A DNA stretch of 64,000 bases, from contig NZ_OZ024668.1 in the NCBI RefSeq assembly GCF_902497775.2, forward strand, positions 186,001 to 250,000. The letters run 5' to 3'. The notes under the pieces were generated by a model that saw only the letters and a list, made by a program, of their open reading frames with translations, did no database searches and was not told the origin of the DNA. The translations under genes were made by a program, and so were the position numbers. Position 1 is the stretch's first letter. Every line of letters starts with the position of its first letter. This document shows, in pieces, positions 1 to 8,292 of this stretch. The DNA comes from Pseudomonas fluorescens (GTDB lineage: Bacteria > Pseudomonadota > Gammaproteobacteria > Pseudomonadales > Pseudomonadaceae).

Positions 1-511
1 CCACGGTGATGGTTTGTGGCGTCTCGCGGATCGACAGCGGCAGCTTGGTCGCGGTACGGGTCGCCGCCGTGGTGTAGGAATGGGTCCCCTCGGTGGTCTC
101 ACCAAGACCCTGGGCGTTGATGCTGGTGGCGCCCAGTTCCATCGTTGCGCCGCTGCTAACGGGCACCAGCACGTAGCCGCCGTTGGACTGACGCTGGGCC
201 TGCAGACCGGTGCCGCTGAGCAGGCGGGCCAGGCCTTCTTCGACCGAGTAGTTGCCTTGCAGGCCGGCCGACTGCTGGCCCTGGGTCTGGCGCGCATCGA
301 ACGACAGGGTGATGTTGGCGCGCGTGGCGAACAGGCTCAGGGTGGTGCCCAGCGGGCCCGGGGCGATCTGGAACTGCGTGCTGGCGCTCTGCGCCATGGC
401 CTGGGCCGGTAGCAGCGCGAGCAGTGGCAGGGGCGCCAGGGTCAGGCCGAACAGCGCCAGGTGGACAGCGCGAACCAGAGGGCGGGGTGCGCGCGGACAA
501 GTCGGGGTCAT
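1..511 (-). CDS. TonB-dependent siderophore receptor, N-terminal part (runs off the window)
   Basis: Only the first 170 codons are inside the window. They encode a long signal peptide (hydrophobic stretch LFGLTLAPLPLLALL, then AQAMAQS near residue 40) and an STN (secretin/TonB N-terminal) signalling domain at roughly residues 45-110. The start of the plug follows, with the family motif ATKLPLSIRETPQTITV. An STN domain marks a transducer-type receptor that passes a ligand-bound signal to a FecR protein. The fecR-fecI pair lies just upstream on the same strand, which fits. Such receptors import ferric siderophores across the outer membrane; the ligand cannot be told from this fragment. The ATG at 511 follows an AAGGA ribosome site. 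Confidence 0.9.
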   Translation of the reverse strand, partial: MTPTCPRAPRPLVRAVHLALFGLTLAPLPLLALLPAQAMAQSASTQFQIAPGPLGTTLSLFATRANITLSFDARQTQGQQSAGLQGNYSVEEGLARLLSGTGLQAQRQSNGGYVLVPVSSGATMELGATSINAQGLGETTEGTHSYTTAATRTATKLPLSIRETPQTITV

Positions 512-574
512 GCAGGATTTCCTTCGATTGGCTGGGCAGAGGTGCGGTCGAAATTTGCCGCTTTAACTGCGTAG

Positions 575-593
575 CCGAATGAGAATGAAAATC
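575..593. promoter_or_regulatory. Candidate Fur box upstream of the siderophore receptor
   Basis: CCGAATGAGAATGAAAATC matches the 19-bp Fur consensus GATAATGATAATCATTATC at 12 positions by my count. It lies about 65-80 bases upstream of the receptor start, between fecR and the receptor. The match is moderate, and the receptor may instead be read mainly from a FecI-dependent promoter in the same gap, so this call is tentative. Confidence 0.4.
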
Positions 594-617
594 GGCAACC
601 CTTTGTGCGAAATTTCT

Positions 618-1565
618 TCAGACAGCTTCAATGCTGACCCAGTAGCGGGTCATGTAGCGCACCCTGACCGGCAACGACGCATCGAGGTTTTCCAGGATGG
701 TGTCGGTGTCCTCGAGGCGAAAGGCGCCAGACAGACGCAAGTCGGCGATGCCCTCGGCGCAGCGCAATATGCCGGGGCGGTAGCGGCGCAGTTCGCTGAT
801 GAAATCACCCAGGCGCCATTCGATCACCGTCAGCATGCCTTGGGTCCAGGCGCCGGTGCCGGGCAGGGCGGTGCTGGCGGCGGCAATCTGCCTGCGATCG
901 AAATTGACGCTTTGCCCGGCCTCCAGGCGCAGCATCAACAGCGGCTGGTCGAGGGGGCGTACCTCTACCGCGTGTTCGAGCACGCTGACCCGGCTCAGGC
1001 CATTGTCGCTGCGCACATTGAAGCGTGTGCCCAGGGCGCGCACCCGGCCTTCAGCGGTTTCGACGATGAATGGGCGAGCCGCGCTGTCACGGGCGGTCTG
1101 CACCATGATTTCACCACTGTACAGGCGCAGCAGGCGTTGCTGGCCGTCGTAGCGGATATCCACCGCGCTGTCGGTGTTCAGTTCAAGTTGGCTGCCATCG
1201 TCGAGGCGTACCTGGCGGCGCTGGCCTTTACCGGTGCGCAGCTCGGCCATCCACACCTGGCCCGGGGTGCTTTGCCGTACGGCCCAGCCGGTTGCGCCGA
1301 CGGCCATGAGCAGGGCCAGGGTCTTGAGCACGGCGCGGCGCCTGGCGCGTACGCCGGTCAGGGTCGGCAGGGCGACATCGGCCGGCAGGCGGCCCAGCTG
1401 ACGCTGCAGCTTTTCGACCCGCGCCCAGGCCTGGGCATGGGCCTGGCTTTTGCCCAGCCAGTCTTGCCAGGCCTGCAACTGCGCATCGCTGGGTGGCGCA
1501 GCATTGAGCTGCACGTACCAGGTGGCGGCAGCTTCGAGGGTGCGATAGTCCAGCGGCTGGGCCAT
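618..1565 (-). CDS. FecR-family anti-sigma factor / signal transducer
   Basis: This 315-residue protein has the FecR layout: an N-terminal cytoplasmic anti-sigma region (about residues 1-85, including the DUF4880-like segment AATWYVQLNAAPPSDAQLQAW), one membrane segment near residues 85-105 (LKTLALLMAVGATGWAV), and a periplasmic FecR domain (DDGSQLELNTDSAVDIRY, then GEIMVQTARD). Its periplasmic part should contact the STN domain of the receptor encoded next, and the cytoplasmic part holds or activates the sigma factor encoded just before it. Its ATG is one base after the sigma-factor stop codon, so the two are almost certainly co-transcribed and translationally coupled. Confidence 0.92.
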   Translation of the reverse strand: MAQPLDYRTLEAAATWYVQLNAAPPSDAQLQAWQDWLGKSQAHAQAWARVEKLQRQLGRLPADVALPTLTGVRARRRAVLKTLALLMAVGATGWAVRQSTPGQVWMAELRTGKGQRRQVRLDDGSQLELNTDSAVDIRYDGQQRLLRLYSGEIMVQTARDSAARPFIVETAEGRVRALGTRFNVRSDNGLSRVSVLEHAVEVRPLDQPLLMLRLEAGQSVNFDRRQIAAASTALPGTGAWTQGMLTVIEWRLGDFISELRRYRPGILRCAEGIADLRLSGAFRLEDTDTILENLDASLPVRVRYMTRYWVSIEAV

Positions 1566-1566
1566 G

Positions 1567-2067
1567 TCAGTCGTCCGTCAGCAGCAGGCAGTGGGTCATG
1601 GCGCGGATCAGGTGCTTTTTCACCGTGGTCACCGACACCCCCAGGCGCTCGGCGGTGGCTACATAACTCAGGCCTTCGAGCTGCACGGCCAGGAAGATGT
1701 TACGCGTGCGCTCGCCCAGGCCATCAAGCATCTGGTCCACCGCCAGCAGGGTTTCGAGAATCAGCAAGCGGCTTTCCGGCGATTCGGCAACCCGTTCCGG
1801 GCGCAGCACCAATTCGTCCAGGTAGGCCTGTTCGAGCGCTTTGCGGCGAAACTTGTCGATCATCAGGGCATGGGCAATGGCGCCCAGGTAGCTGCGCGGC
1901 TCGCGAATGGTGTCTGCATTGCGCGCGTTCAATACCCGGATAAAAGTGTCCTGGGCAAGGTCGGCGGCATCGCTGGCGTTGCCCAGGCGGGCGCGCAGCC
2001 AGTTTTTCAACCAACCGTTATGTTCGCTGTAGAGCGCGTGCAGGGCAGCATGATCGGGAGCGGGCAT
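1567..2067 (-). CDS. FecI-family ECF RNA polymerase sigma factor
   Basis: The 166-residue protein has the two sigma-70 regions expected of an iron-starvation ECF sigma factor: region 2 around residues 10-80 (DAADLAQDTFIRVLNARN) and region 4 around residues 105-160 (LEGLSYVATAERLGVSVTTVKKHLIRA). It is the first gene of a sigma/anti-sigma/receptor set on the minus strand and should direct transcription of the receptor when the siderophore is bound. A good Fur-box match about 23 bases upstream of the ATG (2090-2108) predicts repression in iron-replete cells, probably by the Fur encoded at 17586. Confidence 0.93.
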   Translation of the reverse strand: MPAPDHAALHALYSEHNGWLKNWLRARLGNASDAADLAQDTFIRVLNARNADTIREPRSYLGAIAHALMIDKFRRKALEQAYLDELVLRPERVAESPESRLLILETLLAVDQMLDGLGERTRNIFLAVQLEGLSYVATAERLGVSVTTVKKHLIRAMTHCLLLTDD

Positions 2068-2089
2068 GGTGGGGCAATATCGAGTAATT

Positions 2090-2108
2090 GATAATTAGTC
2101 GCATTATT
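2090..2108. promoter_or_regulatory. Fur box in front of the FecI-type sigma gene
   Basis: Read on the minus strand, AATAATGCGACTAATTATC matches the Fur consensus GATAATGATAATCATTATC at 14 of 19 positions. It is the only strongly A/T-rich part of the 140-base gap between the sigma-factor gene and the divergent oxidoreductase gene at 2208, and it is 23 bases from the sigma-factor start, where repressor binding would block initiation. Confidence 0.7.
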
Positions 2109-2207
2109 GTGGTTTGCTGACGCACTATGCAAGCGCTGGTGCTTGACCTGGGACAGGGGCAGGCAAAGACTGGTCAGCTCTTTGCCTAATCGACTCAGGA
2201 GATTTCC

Positions 2208-3218
2208 ATGACCAGCAGGGCCATTATCGTCCAGACCGGCGGTGGTTACGACAAGGTGCAAGTAGGCACCCGTGAGGCAGCCGCCCCGCAGGCTGGCGAA
2301 ATCAGCGTGCGCCTGCACGCCAACTCACTCAACTATCACGACTTCGCCGTGGTCAGCGGCATGTGGGGGCCCACTGCGCCGCGTATTCCCATGGCCGACG
2401 GTGCTGGCGTGGTGACCGCGGTGGGCGCTGGCGTGAGCGAATTCGCCGTGGGCGATTCGGTGGTCAGCACCTTCTTCCCTGACTGGCTGGACGGCCAGCC
2501 GTTGGTCGAAGGTTTCGCCACGGTGCCGGGCGACGGCATCGATGGTTACGCCCGCGAACAGGTCACCGCCCGCGCAACTTCTTTCACCCATGCGCCCAAG
2601 GGGTACAGCCACGCGCAAGCGGCGACCCTGACCACCGCCGGCCTCACCGCCTGGCGTGCCTTGATGGCCGATGACTCGCTCAAGCCGGGCGATACCGTGC
2701 TGGTGCAAGGCACCGGTGGCGTGTCGATTTTCGCCCTGCAGTTTGCCAAGCTGGCGGGGGCCACGGTGATCGCCACGTCCTCCAGCGATGATAAGCTCGA
2801 ACGCCTCAAGGCCCTCGGCGCCGACCACCTGATCAACTACCGCACAACCCCGGCCTGGGGCGAGAAGGTGCGCCAGCTCACTGCCGACCGCGGTGTCGAT
2901 CATGTGATCGAAGTGGGCGGCCCGGCGACCCTGGAGCAGTCGATGATCGCTGCACGTATTGGTGGCCATGTGTCGCTGATCGGCATCCTCTCTGGTGTGG
3001 CGGGCAACCTGCCGTTGGTCCAGGCGCTGGTACGGCAGATCCGCCTGCAAGGCGTGCTGGTCGGCAGCCGCGCCCAGCAGCAGGCAATGATTCGCGCCAT
3101 CGATGGTAATGGCCTGCGCCCGGTGGTCGACAAGACCTTCGACCTGGAACAGATCGTCGAAGCCTTCCGCTACCAGGAAAGCAACCAGCACTTCGGCAAG
3201 ATCTGCCTGAGCATCTGA
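2208..3218 (+). CDS. Zinc-free MDR family NAD(P)-dependent oxidoreductase
   Basis: This 336-residue medium-chain dehydrogenase/reductase has an N-terminal GroES-like domain (PRIPMADGAGVVTAVGAGV near residues 58-77), then a Rossmann nucleotide-binding domain with QGTGGVS at residues 167-173. The usual catalytic-zinc Cys and His ligands are absent (N-terminal part reads NSLNYHDFAVVSG), so it belongs with the quinone-oxidoreductase-like, zinc-independent members. The substrate is unknown. A good AGGAG ribosome site precedes the ATG. It is a single gene, divergent from the FecI-type sigma gene and convergent with the LysR gene 9 bases away. General databases often call such proteins zinc-binding alcohol dehydrogenase, which the residues here do not support. 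Confidence 0.85.
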   Translation: MTSRAIIVQTGGGYDKVQVGTREAAAPQAGEISVRLHANSLNYHDFAVVSGMWGPTAPRIPMADGAGVVTAVGAGVSEFAVGDSVVSTFFPDWLDGQPLVEGFATVPGDGIDGYAREQVTARATSFTHAPKGYSHAQAATLTTAGLTAWRALMADDSLKPGDTVLVQGTGGVSIFALQFAKLAGATVIATSSSDDKLERLKALGADHLINYRTTPAWGEKVRQLTADRGVDHVIEVGGPATLEQSMIAARIGGHVSLIGILSGVAGNLPLVQALVRQIRLQGVLVGSRAQQQAMIRAIDGNGLRPVVDKTFDLEQIVEAFRYQESNQHFGKICLSI

Positions 3219-3227
3219 ACCCGCGCT

Positions 3228-4112
3228 TCAGATCTGCCCCAGCAACCAGCCGCGAAACGCCGTCAACGACGCCAGCGACTGGTTGCGCGGCGGGTAGATC
3301 AGGTAATAGCTGCGCTGGCTGGCAAAGGGCGCACCGACACTGACCAGCTCTCCGCTGGCCAGCTCGTCGGCCACCAGAATGCGCGGCACCAGGCCGATGC
3401 CGATGCCGGCGCGCACGGCCTGGATCAGGTGCGAAGTCAGCTCGAAGCTCGGCCCCAGGCGCATGCTGCGGTGCGCCAGGCCATGATGGGAAAACCATTC
3501 GCCCCAGGCATTGGGGTTGTTGGCCACATTGAGCAGCAACTGCTCACGCAGGCGTGCCGGTGACCAGTCGACCTGGCTGGCGGCGGTGTCCGGCGACAGG
3601 ATCACCAGCAACTCTTCGGCATGCAGGCGATGACAGACCAGCCCCGGCACATCGGCATTGCCGACGACGATGGCCGCGTCGATGCCGCTGGTTTCAAAGT
3701 CGATGGCTTCGATGCGTGAATTGATATGCACGAGCATGCCGGGGTGCAGTTTGTAGAACTCATGCAGGCGCGGCAGCAACCACTTGGAACCGAAAGTTGG
3801 CAGGGTCGCCAGGCGCAGGCTGCCTTCGCCGGACTGATAGGCCATGGCCTGCAAGGTGGCGCTACGGATCCGGCCCAGGGCTTCGCTCATCTCCCGCTGA
3901 TACAGCCGGCCGACATCGGTCAGGCGCACCTGACGGCCTTCGCGGCGGAACAGCGTCAGGCCCAGTTGCTGCTCCAGGGCCTGCACCTGGCGGCTCACCG
4001 CGCTCTGGGTTAGTGACAGCTCGGTGGCGGCGCGGGTATAGCTTTCATGCCGGGCGGCGGCTTCGAACGCCAGCAGCAATGACATTGATGGCGTGAGATG
4101 GCGGTAATTCAT
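3228..4112 (-). CDS. LysR-family transcriptional regulator (GcvA-like)
   Basis: The 294-residue protein has a classic LysR winged helix-turn-helix at residues 15-65 (SYTRAATELSLTQSAVSRQVQALEQQLG) and a periplasmic-binding-protein-like effector domain from about residue 90 to the end. Motifs such as LATLPTFGSKWLLPRL place it near the GcvA/AmpR branch. It is divergent from the large FAD/Fe-S dehydrogenase gene starting at 4272 across a gap of about 160 bases, the usual arrangement of a LysR regulator and its target. The effector and target are inferred, not shown. Confidence 0.9.
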   Translation of the reverse strand: MNYRHLTPSMSLLLAFEAAARHESYTRAATELSLTQSAVSRQVQALEQQLGLTLFRREGRQVRLTDVGRLYQREMSEALGRIRSATLQAMAYQSGEGSLRLATLPTFGSKWLLPRLHEFYKLHPGMLVHINSRIEAIDFETSGIDAAIVVGNADVPGLVCHRLHAEELLVILSPDTAASQVDWSPARLREQLLLNVANNPNAWGEWFSHHGLAHRSMRLGPSFELTSHLIQAVRAGIGIGLVPRILVADELASGELVSVGAPFASQRSYYLIYPPRNQSLASLTAFRGWLLGQI

Positions 4113-4271
4113 TCGTAAAAGTCATCAATAGCGGCAGAAATATCCAGTTGTCCGCGGCGGCGTGCTCCGGGATCATTGGCATATCAGTGTCTTGAGGCTG
4201 ACCTAATTATGCTCAGCCAGCAAGTGTTCCGATATTCCCGTGATTAGCCAAATTAAAGAGGCCATCCTTTG

Positions 4272-7200
4272 ATGATCGCCCAGTTGCCGACCAGCGCCCC
4301 TGCTGCCGACTATTCCGATTTTCTCGCCGCCCTGCGTGACAGCGGTTTCCGTGGTCAGTTCAGCGCCGACTACGCTACCCGCACGGTGCTTGCCACCGAC
4401 AACTCGATCTACCAGCGCCTGCCGCAAGCAGCGGTGTTCCCGCTGGATGCCGAGGACGTCGCGCGGGTTGCGGCGCTGATGGCCGAGCCGCGTTTTCGCC
4501 AGATCAAGCTCACCCCGCGTGGGGGCGGCACCGGGACCAACGGCCAGTCGCTGACCGACGGCATCGTCGTCGACCTGTCGCGGCACATGAACAACATCCT
4601 TGAGATCAACGTCGAGGAGCGCTGGGTGCGCGTGCAGGCCGGGGTGGTCAAGGACCAGCTCAACGCCGCGCTCAAGCCCCACGGGCTGTTCTTCGCCCCG
4701 GAGCTGTCGACCTCCAACCGTGCCACCGTCGGCGGCATGATCAACACCGATGCCAGCGGCCAGGGCAGTTGCACCTACGGCAAGACCCGCGACCACGTGC
4801 TCGAACTGCACAGCGTGTTGCTCGGTGGCGAGCGCTTGCACAGCCTGCCGATCGATGACCAGGCGCTGGAGCAGGCCTGCGCGCAGCCAGGGCGCAGCGG
4901 CGAGGTGTACCGCACGGCCCGGCAGATCCAGGAAACCCAGGCCGAGCTGATCGAAACCATCTTCCCCAAGCTCAACCGCTGCCTGACCGGTTACGACCTG
5001 GCACACCTGCGCGACGAGCAGGGGCGTTTCAACCTTAACAGCGTATTGTGCGGCGCCGAAGGCTCGCTGGGTTACCTGGTCGAGGCCAAGCTCAATGTGC
5101 TGCCGATCCCCAAATACGCAGTGCTGGTCAACGTGCGCTACAGCAGCTTCATGGATGCCCTGCGCGACGCCAATGCGCTGATGGCGCACAAGCCGCTGTC
5201 GATCGAGACGGTGGACTCCAGGGTGCTGATGCTGGCGATGAAGGACATCGTCTGGCACAGCGTCGCCGAATACTTCCCGGCGCAAGCCGAGCGCCCGACC
5301 CTGGGTATCAACCTGGTGGAGTTCTGTGGTGATGATCCGGCAGAGGTGAACGCGCGGGTGCAAGCCTTCGTCGCGCATTTGCAGGCAGATACCGGCGTCG
5401 AGCGCCTGGGCCACACCCTGGCCGAAGGCGCCGAGGCGGTGACCCGGGTCTACACCATGCGCAAGCGTTCTGTGGGCCTGCTGGGCAACGTCGAAGGCGA
5501 AGTGCGCCCACAGCCGTTCGTTGAAGACACCGCAGTGCCGCCCGAGCAACTGGCCGACTACATTGCCGACTTCCGAGCCTTGCTCGACAGCTACGGCCTG
5601 ACCTACGGCATGTTCGGCCACGTCGATGCCGGCGTGCTTCACGTGCGCCCGGCCCTGGACATGAAGGACCCTGCCCAGGCGGCGCTGGTCAAGCCGATTT
5701 CCGATGCCGTAGCGGCGCTGACCCATCGTTACGGCGGCCTGCTCTGGGGTGAGCACGGCAAGGGTCTGCGTTCGGAATACGTGCCGGATTTCTTCGGTGC
5801 ACTGTACCCGGCGCTGCAATCGCTCAAGGGTGCATTCGACCCCTACAACCAGCTTAACCCCGGCAAGATCTGCACCCCGCCGGACAGCGAGCAGGGCCTG
5901 ATCAAGGTCAACGAAGCACCGATGCGCGGCGACTTTGACCGGCAGATCGATGAGCGGGTCTGGCAGAGCTTCGGCAGCGCCGTGCACTGCAACGGCAACG
6001 GCGCCTGCTACAACTTCGATCCCAACGACGCCATGTGCCCCTCGTGGAAAGCTACCCGCGAACGCCAGCATTCACCCAAGGGGCGCGCCTCGCTGATCCG
6101 CGAATGGTTGCGCCTGCAGGGGGCGGCCAGCATCAATGTGCTGGCGGCGGCAAAGAACAAGACTTCCTGGCTCAAGGAGCTGCCGCAACGCCTGCGCAAC
6201 AACCAGGCGCGTTCCCGTGGCGAGGCTGACTTTTCCCACGAAGTCTACGAAGCCATGGCTGGCTGCCTGGCGTGCAAATCCTGCGCGGGGCAGTGTCCGA
6301 TCAAGGTCAATGTGCCGGAGTTTCGCTCGCGTTTCCTGGAGCTGTACCACGGTCGCTACCAGCGCCCGCTGCGTGATTACCTGATCGGCTCGCTGGAGTT
6401 CAGCATTCCCTATATGGCCTATGCGCCAGGCTTGTATAACGCGGTGATGGGCTCGAAATGGGTCAGCCGCCTGCTTGAGCGTCATGTCGGCATGCTCGAC
6501 AGCCCGTTGATCAGCCGCTACAACCTGCAGAACACCCTGACCCGTTGCAACGTGCGCGCGGCCAGCGTGCCGGCGCTGCGCGAACTGACCCCGGCCCAGC
6601 GCGAGCGTAGCATCGTGCTGGTCCAGGATGCCTTCACCCGCTACTTCGAAACACCGTTGCTGGCGTCGTTCATCGAACTGGCCCACCGTCTGGGTCACAA
6701 GGTGTTCCTCGCGCCCTACAGCGCCAACGGCAAACCCTTGCATGTCCAGGGCTTTCTCGGTGCCTTTGGCAAGGCAGCGATTCGCAACGCCACCCAGCTC
6801 AAGGCCCTGGCCGATTGCGGCGTGCCGCTGGTGGGGCTCGACCCGGCCATGACCCTGGTGTACCGCCAGGAATACCCGAAGGTCGAAGGCCTGAGCGATT
6901 GCCCGAAGGTTCTGTTACCGCAGGAATGGCTGGTCGACGTGCTGCCCGAACAGGCCGCGGGCGCCAGCGAAACCTTCCGCCTGCTGGCCCACTGCACCGA
7001 GAAAACCAACGTGCCGGCCAGCACTAGCCAGTGGGAGCAGGTATTTGCCCGCCTGGGGCTGAAACTGGTCACCGAAGCCACCGGCTGCTGCGGCATGTCC
7101 GGCACTTACGGCCATGAAGCGCGCAACCAGGACACCTCGCGGACCATCTTCGAGCAATCCTGGGCCGGCAAGCTGGATAAGCAGGGGGAGGCGTTGGCCA

Positions 7201-7292
7201 CCGGCTATTCGTGCCGCAGCCAGGTCAAACGCATGGCTGACCGCCAGTTGCGTCATCCGCTGGAGGTGCTGCTGCAATACGCCAAAGGCTGA
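4272..7292 (+). CDS. ydiJ: FAD- and Fe-S-binding D-2-hydroxyacid dehydrogenase (YdiJ type)
   Basis: This 1006-residue protein is close in length and layout to E. coli YdiJ (about 1018), reported as a D-2-hydroxyglutarate dehydrogenase. The N-terminal half holds a PCMH-type FAD-binding domain (LTPRGGGTGTNGQSLTDG near residue 80) and a FAD-oxidase C-terminal domain (HVDAGVLHVRPALD near 460). The C-terminal half holds ferredoxin-type cysteines (CLACKSCAGQCPIK near 670) and a CCG cysteine-rich domain (ATGCCGMSGTYGHE near 940). Electrons probably pass to the quinone pool. I chose the ATG at 4272 over an in-frame TTG three bases earlier; GAGG lies about 10 bases upstream. The substrate is an inference from the family. 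Confidence 0.88.
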   Translation: MIAQLPTSAPAADYSDFLAALRDSGFRGQFSADYATRTVLATDNSIYQRLPQAAVFPLDAEDVARVAALMAEPRFRQIKLTPRGGGTGTNGQSLTDGIVVDLSRHMNNILEINVEERWVRVQAGVVKDQLNAALKPHGLFFAPELSTSNRATVGGMINTDASGQGSCTYGKTRDHVLELHSVLLGGERLHSLPIDDQALEQACAQPGRSGEVYRTARQIQETQAELIETIFPKLNRCLTGYDLAHLRDEQGRFNLNSVLCGAEGSLGYLVEAKLNVLPIPKYAVLVNVRYSSFMDALRDANALMAHKPLSIETVDSRVLMLAMKDIVWHSVAEYFPAQAERPTLGINLVEFCGDDPAEVNARVQAFVAHLQADTGVERLGHTLAEGAEAVTRVYTMRKRSVGLLGNVEGEVRPQPFVEDTAVPPEQLADYIADFRALLDSYGLTYGMFGHVDAGVLHVRPALDMKDPAQAALVKPISDAVAALTHRYGGLLWGEHGKGLRSEYVPDFFGALYPALQSLKGAFDPYNQLNPGKICTPPDSEQGLIKVNEAPMRGDFDRQIDERVWQSFGSAVHCNGNGACYNFDPNDAMCPSWKATRERQHSPKGRASLIREWLRLQGAASINVLAAAKNKTSWLKELPQRLRNNQARSRGEADFSHEVYEAMAGCLACKSCAGQCPIKVNVPEFRSRFLELYHGRYQRPLRDYLIGSLEFSIPYMAYAPGLYNAVMGSKWVSRLLERHVGMLDSPLISRYNLQNTLTRCNVRAASVPALRELTPAQRERSIVLVQDAFTRYFETPLLASFIELAHRLGHKVFLAPYSANGKPLHVQGFLGAFGKAAIRNATQLKALADCGVPLVGLDPAMTLVYRQEYPKVEGLSDCPKVLLPQEWLVDVLPEQAAGASETFRLLAHCTEKTNVPASTSQWEQVFARLGLKLVTEATGCCGMSGTYGHEARNQDTSRTIFEQSWAGKLDKQGEALATGYSCRSQVKRMADRQLRHPLEVLLQYAKG

Positions 7293-7299
7293 TGGCCGG

Positions 7300-7710
7300 T
7301 CAGGGTTCGAGGGTATTGACGCTGACGGTGATGTAGAAGAACGTGATCTGTGGCCATTGTGGGCGCTGGTTGACCGGCGTCTCTTCGGAAGTCATGAGGA
7401 ATTCGTAGCCGATGCCGCTCTGTCGATCACGGTGGAAACGGCGCAGCGAGTCCCACATGCAGCAAAAAAACTGCAAGTGGCCCATGCCATAGGTTTGCTG
7501 CAGGTAGGCCTCGGCCGCCGCTGCTTCGGCGCCTTTGACCCTGTAGGTCGCGATCAAGGGCGCCGTCTGCAGTTCGGGTTCCTGATGGCAGCCCAGGTAC
7601 TCGATGCTCTTGGGGTAGGTGCCCAATGCGCCGAGGAAGTCCTGGCACTGTGGCGCGGCCTGTAGTGCGCCACAGAGTAGGAGCAGGGCCAGGGTAATCA
7701 GTGGGCGCAT
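7300..7710 (-). CDS. Small secreted protein of unknown function (possibly DUF4952)
   Basis: A 136-residue protein with a clear Sec signal peptide (MRPLITLALLLLCGALQAAPQ) and a compact Cys-containing periplasmic domain (CQDFLGALG, YLGCHQEPEL, then FFCCMWDSLRRFHRDR). It resembles the DUF4952 group as I remember it, but I cannot confirm this. The ATG at 7710 is preferred over an upstream in-frame start because it begins directly at the signal peptide. It ends convergently, 7 bases from the ydiJ-type gene. Function unknown. Confidence 0.7.
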   Translation of the reverse strand: MRPLITLALLLLCGALQAAPQCQDFLGALGTYPKSIEYLGCHQEPELQTAPLIATYRVKGAEAAAAEAYLQQTYGMGHLQFFCCMWDSLRRFHRDRQSGIGYEFLMTSEETPVNQRPQWPQITFFYITVSVNTLEP

Positions 7711-7744
7711 GGGCTTCGTCCTTGAGCAATGCTTTCGAGAAGGC

Positions 7745-7783
7745 AACAAAAAAGGCATCGGCGCAAGCGCCAGATGCCTTTTT
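7745..7783 (-). terminator. Rho-independent terminator of tmRNA
   Basis: On the minus strand a 9-bp stem AAAGGCATC/GATGCCTTT, extended by GGCGC/GCGCC, is followed by a T-rich run. It starts 13 bases after the CCA end of ssrA, so it terminates the pre-tmRNA. It also separates ssrA from the downstream secreted-protein gene. Confidence 0.85.
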
Positions 7784-7796
7784 CGTTTTGCGTATT

Positions 7797-8188
7797 TGGT
7801 GGAACCGGGGGGATTTGAACCCCCGTCCGCCAGTGATCCGCTGTCGGTACTACATGCTTAGCCGTGTCTATTGAGTTAATCCGCAGCCGCCCGACGGGCA
7901 GGGTGCTTTGGACGAGTTGTGTAAGTTTTAGCCGCTTCGTCCACAACGTACTGCACGGCGATCCTGTTCTGTATGACAATCACTTCGGGTTTACAGGCAT
8001 CCCCTAGTGATTGCTGGAGCCGAAGCTACCAGGAGAGCGGGCTCAGCTGCTTACGCAGCGAGAGCGTAACCCTCGTAGTTTTCGTCATTGGCAACTATAG
8101 AAAGTTGCAACAGTGGATTTACGAGTTCTGTTACCAACTCGGCATGCACCTAGAGTTTCACTACCGGCGTCGAATCCTAATCGGCCCC
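7797..8188 (-). ncRNA. ssrA: tmRNA (transfer-messenger RNA)
   Basis: The 5' end GGGGCCGATTAGGATTCGAC and the 3' end GGTTCAAATCCCCCCGG-TTCCACCA form the tRNA-like domain, including a G3-U70 wobble recognised by alanyl-tRNA synthetase. The CCA is encoded at 7799-7797. The tag reading frame lies at 8092-8051 and encodes ANDENYEGYALAA followed by TAA; the ALAA end is the protease-recognition signal. Length is 392 bases, typical for a proteobacterial one-piece tmRNA. With SmpB (encoded at 15519-16001) it rescues stalled ribosomes and tags the nascent protein for degradation. Confidence 0.97.
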
Positions 8189-8233
8189 ATTTGTTGCGCT
8201 CTAGCTGTAAGCGTTTTTCAACGCTCGAGGTCC

Positions 8234-8262
8234 AGTATACGCCATCGGTCGGGCGACGTCGA
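8234..8262 (-). promoter_or_regulatory. Probable sigma-70 promoter of ssrA
   Basis: On the minus strand TATACT (8239-8234) is a good -10 hexamer, with a weaker -35 TCGACG (8262-8257) 17 bases upstream. A start near 8227 would leave about 40 bases of 5' precursor to be trimmed before the mature tmRNA end. An inverted repeat GGGCGATGTC/GACGTCGCCC (8282-8251) overlaps the -35 and may act as the terminator of the upstream small gene. Confidence 0.55.
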
Positions 8263-8292
8263 CTGTTGGTCTGACATCGCCCGGCACAAGGT

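Noticed and set aside
579..1943. 454-codon plus-strand frame across fecR and fecI
   Set aside because: Spans two well-supported minus-strand genes, and low-complexity composition suggests a shadow.
4113..4271. Sigma-54-like TGGCATATCAGTGTCT before the ydiJ-type gene
   Set aside because: The -12 GC doublet is missing at the required spacing.
4203..6071. 622-codon open frame antisense to the ydiJ-type gene
   Set aside because: Shadow frame; the plus-strand protein has full domain motifs.
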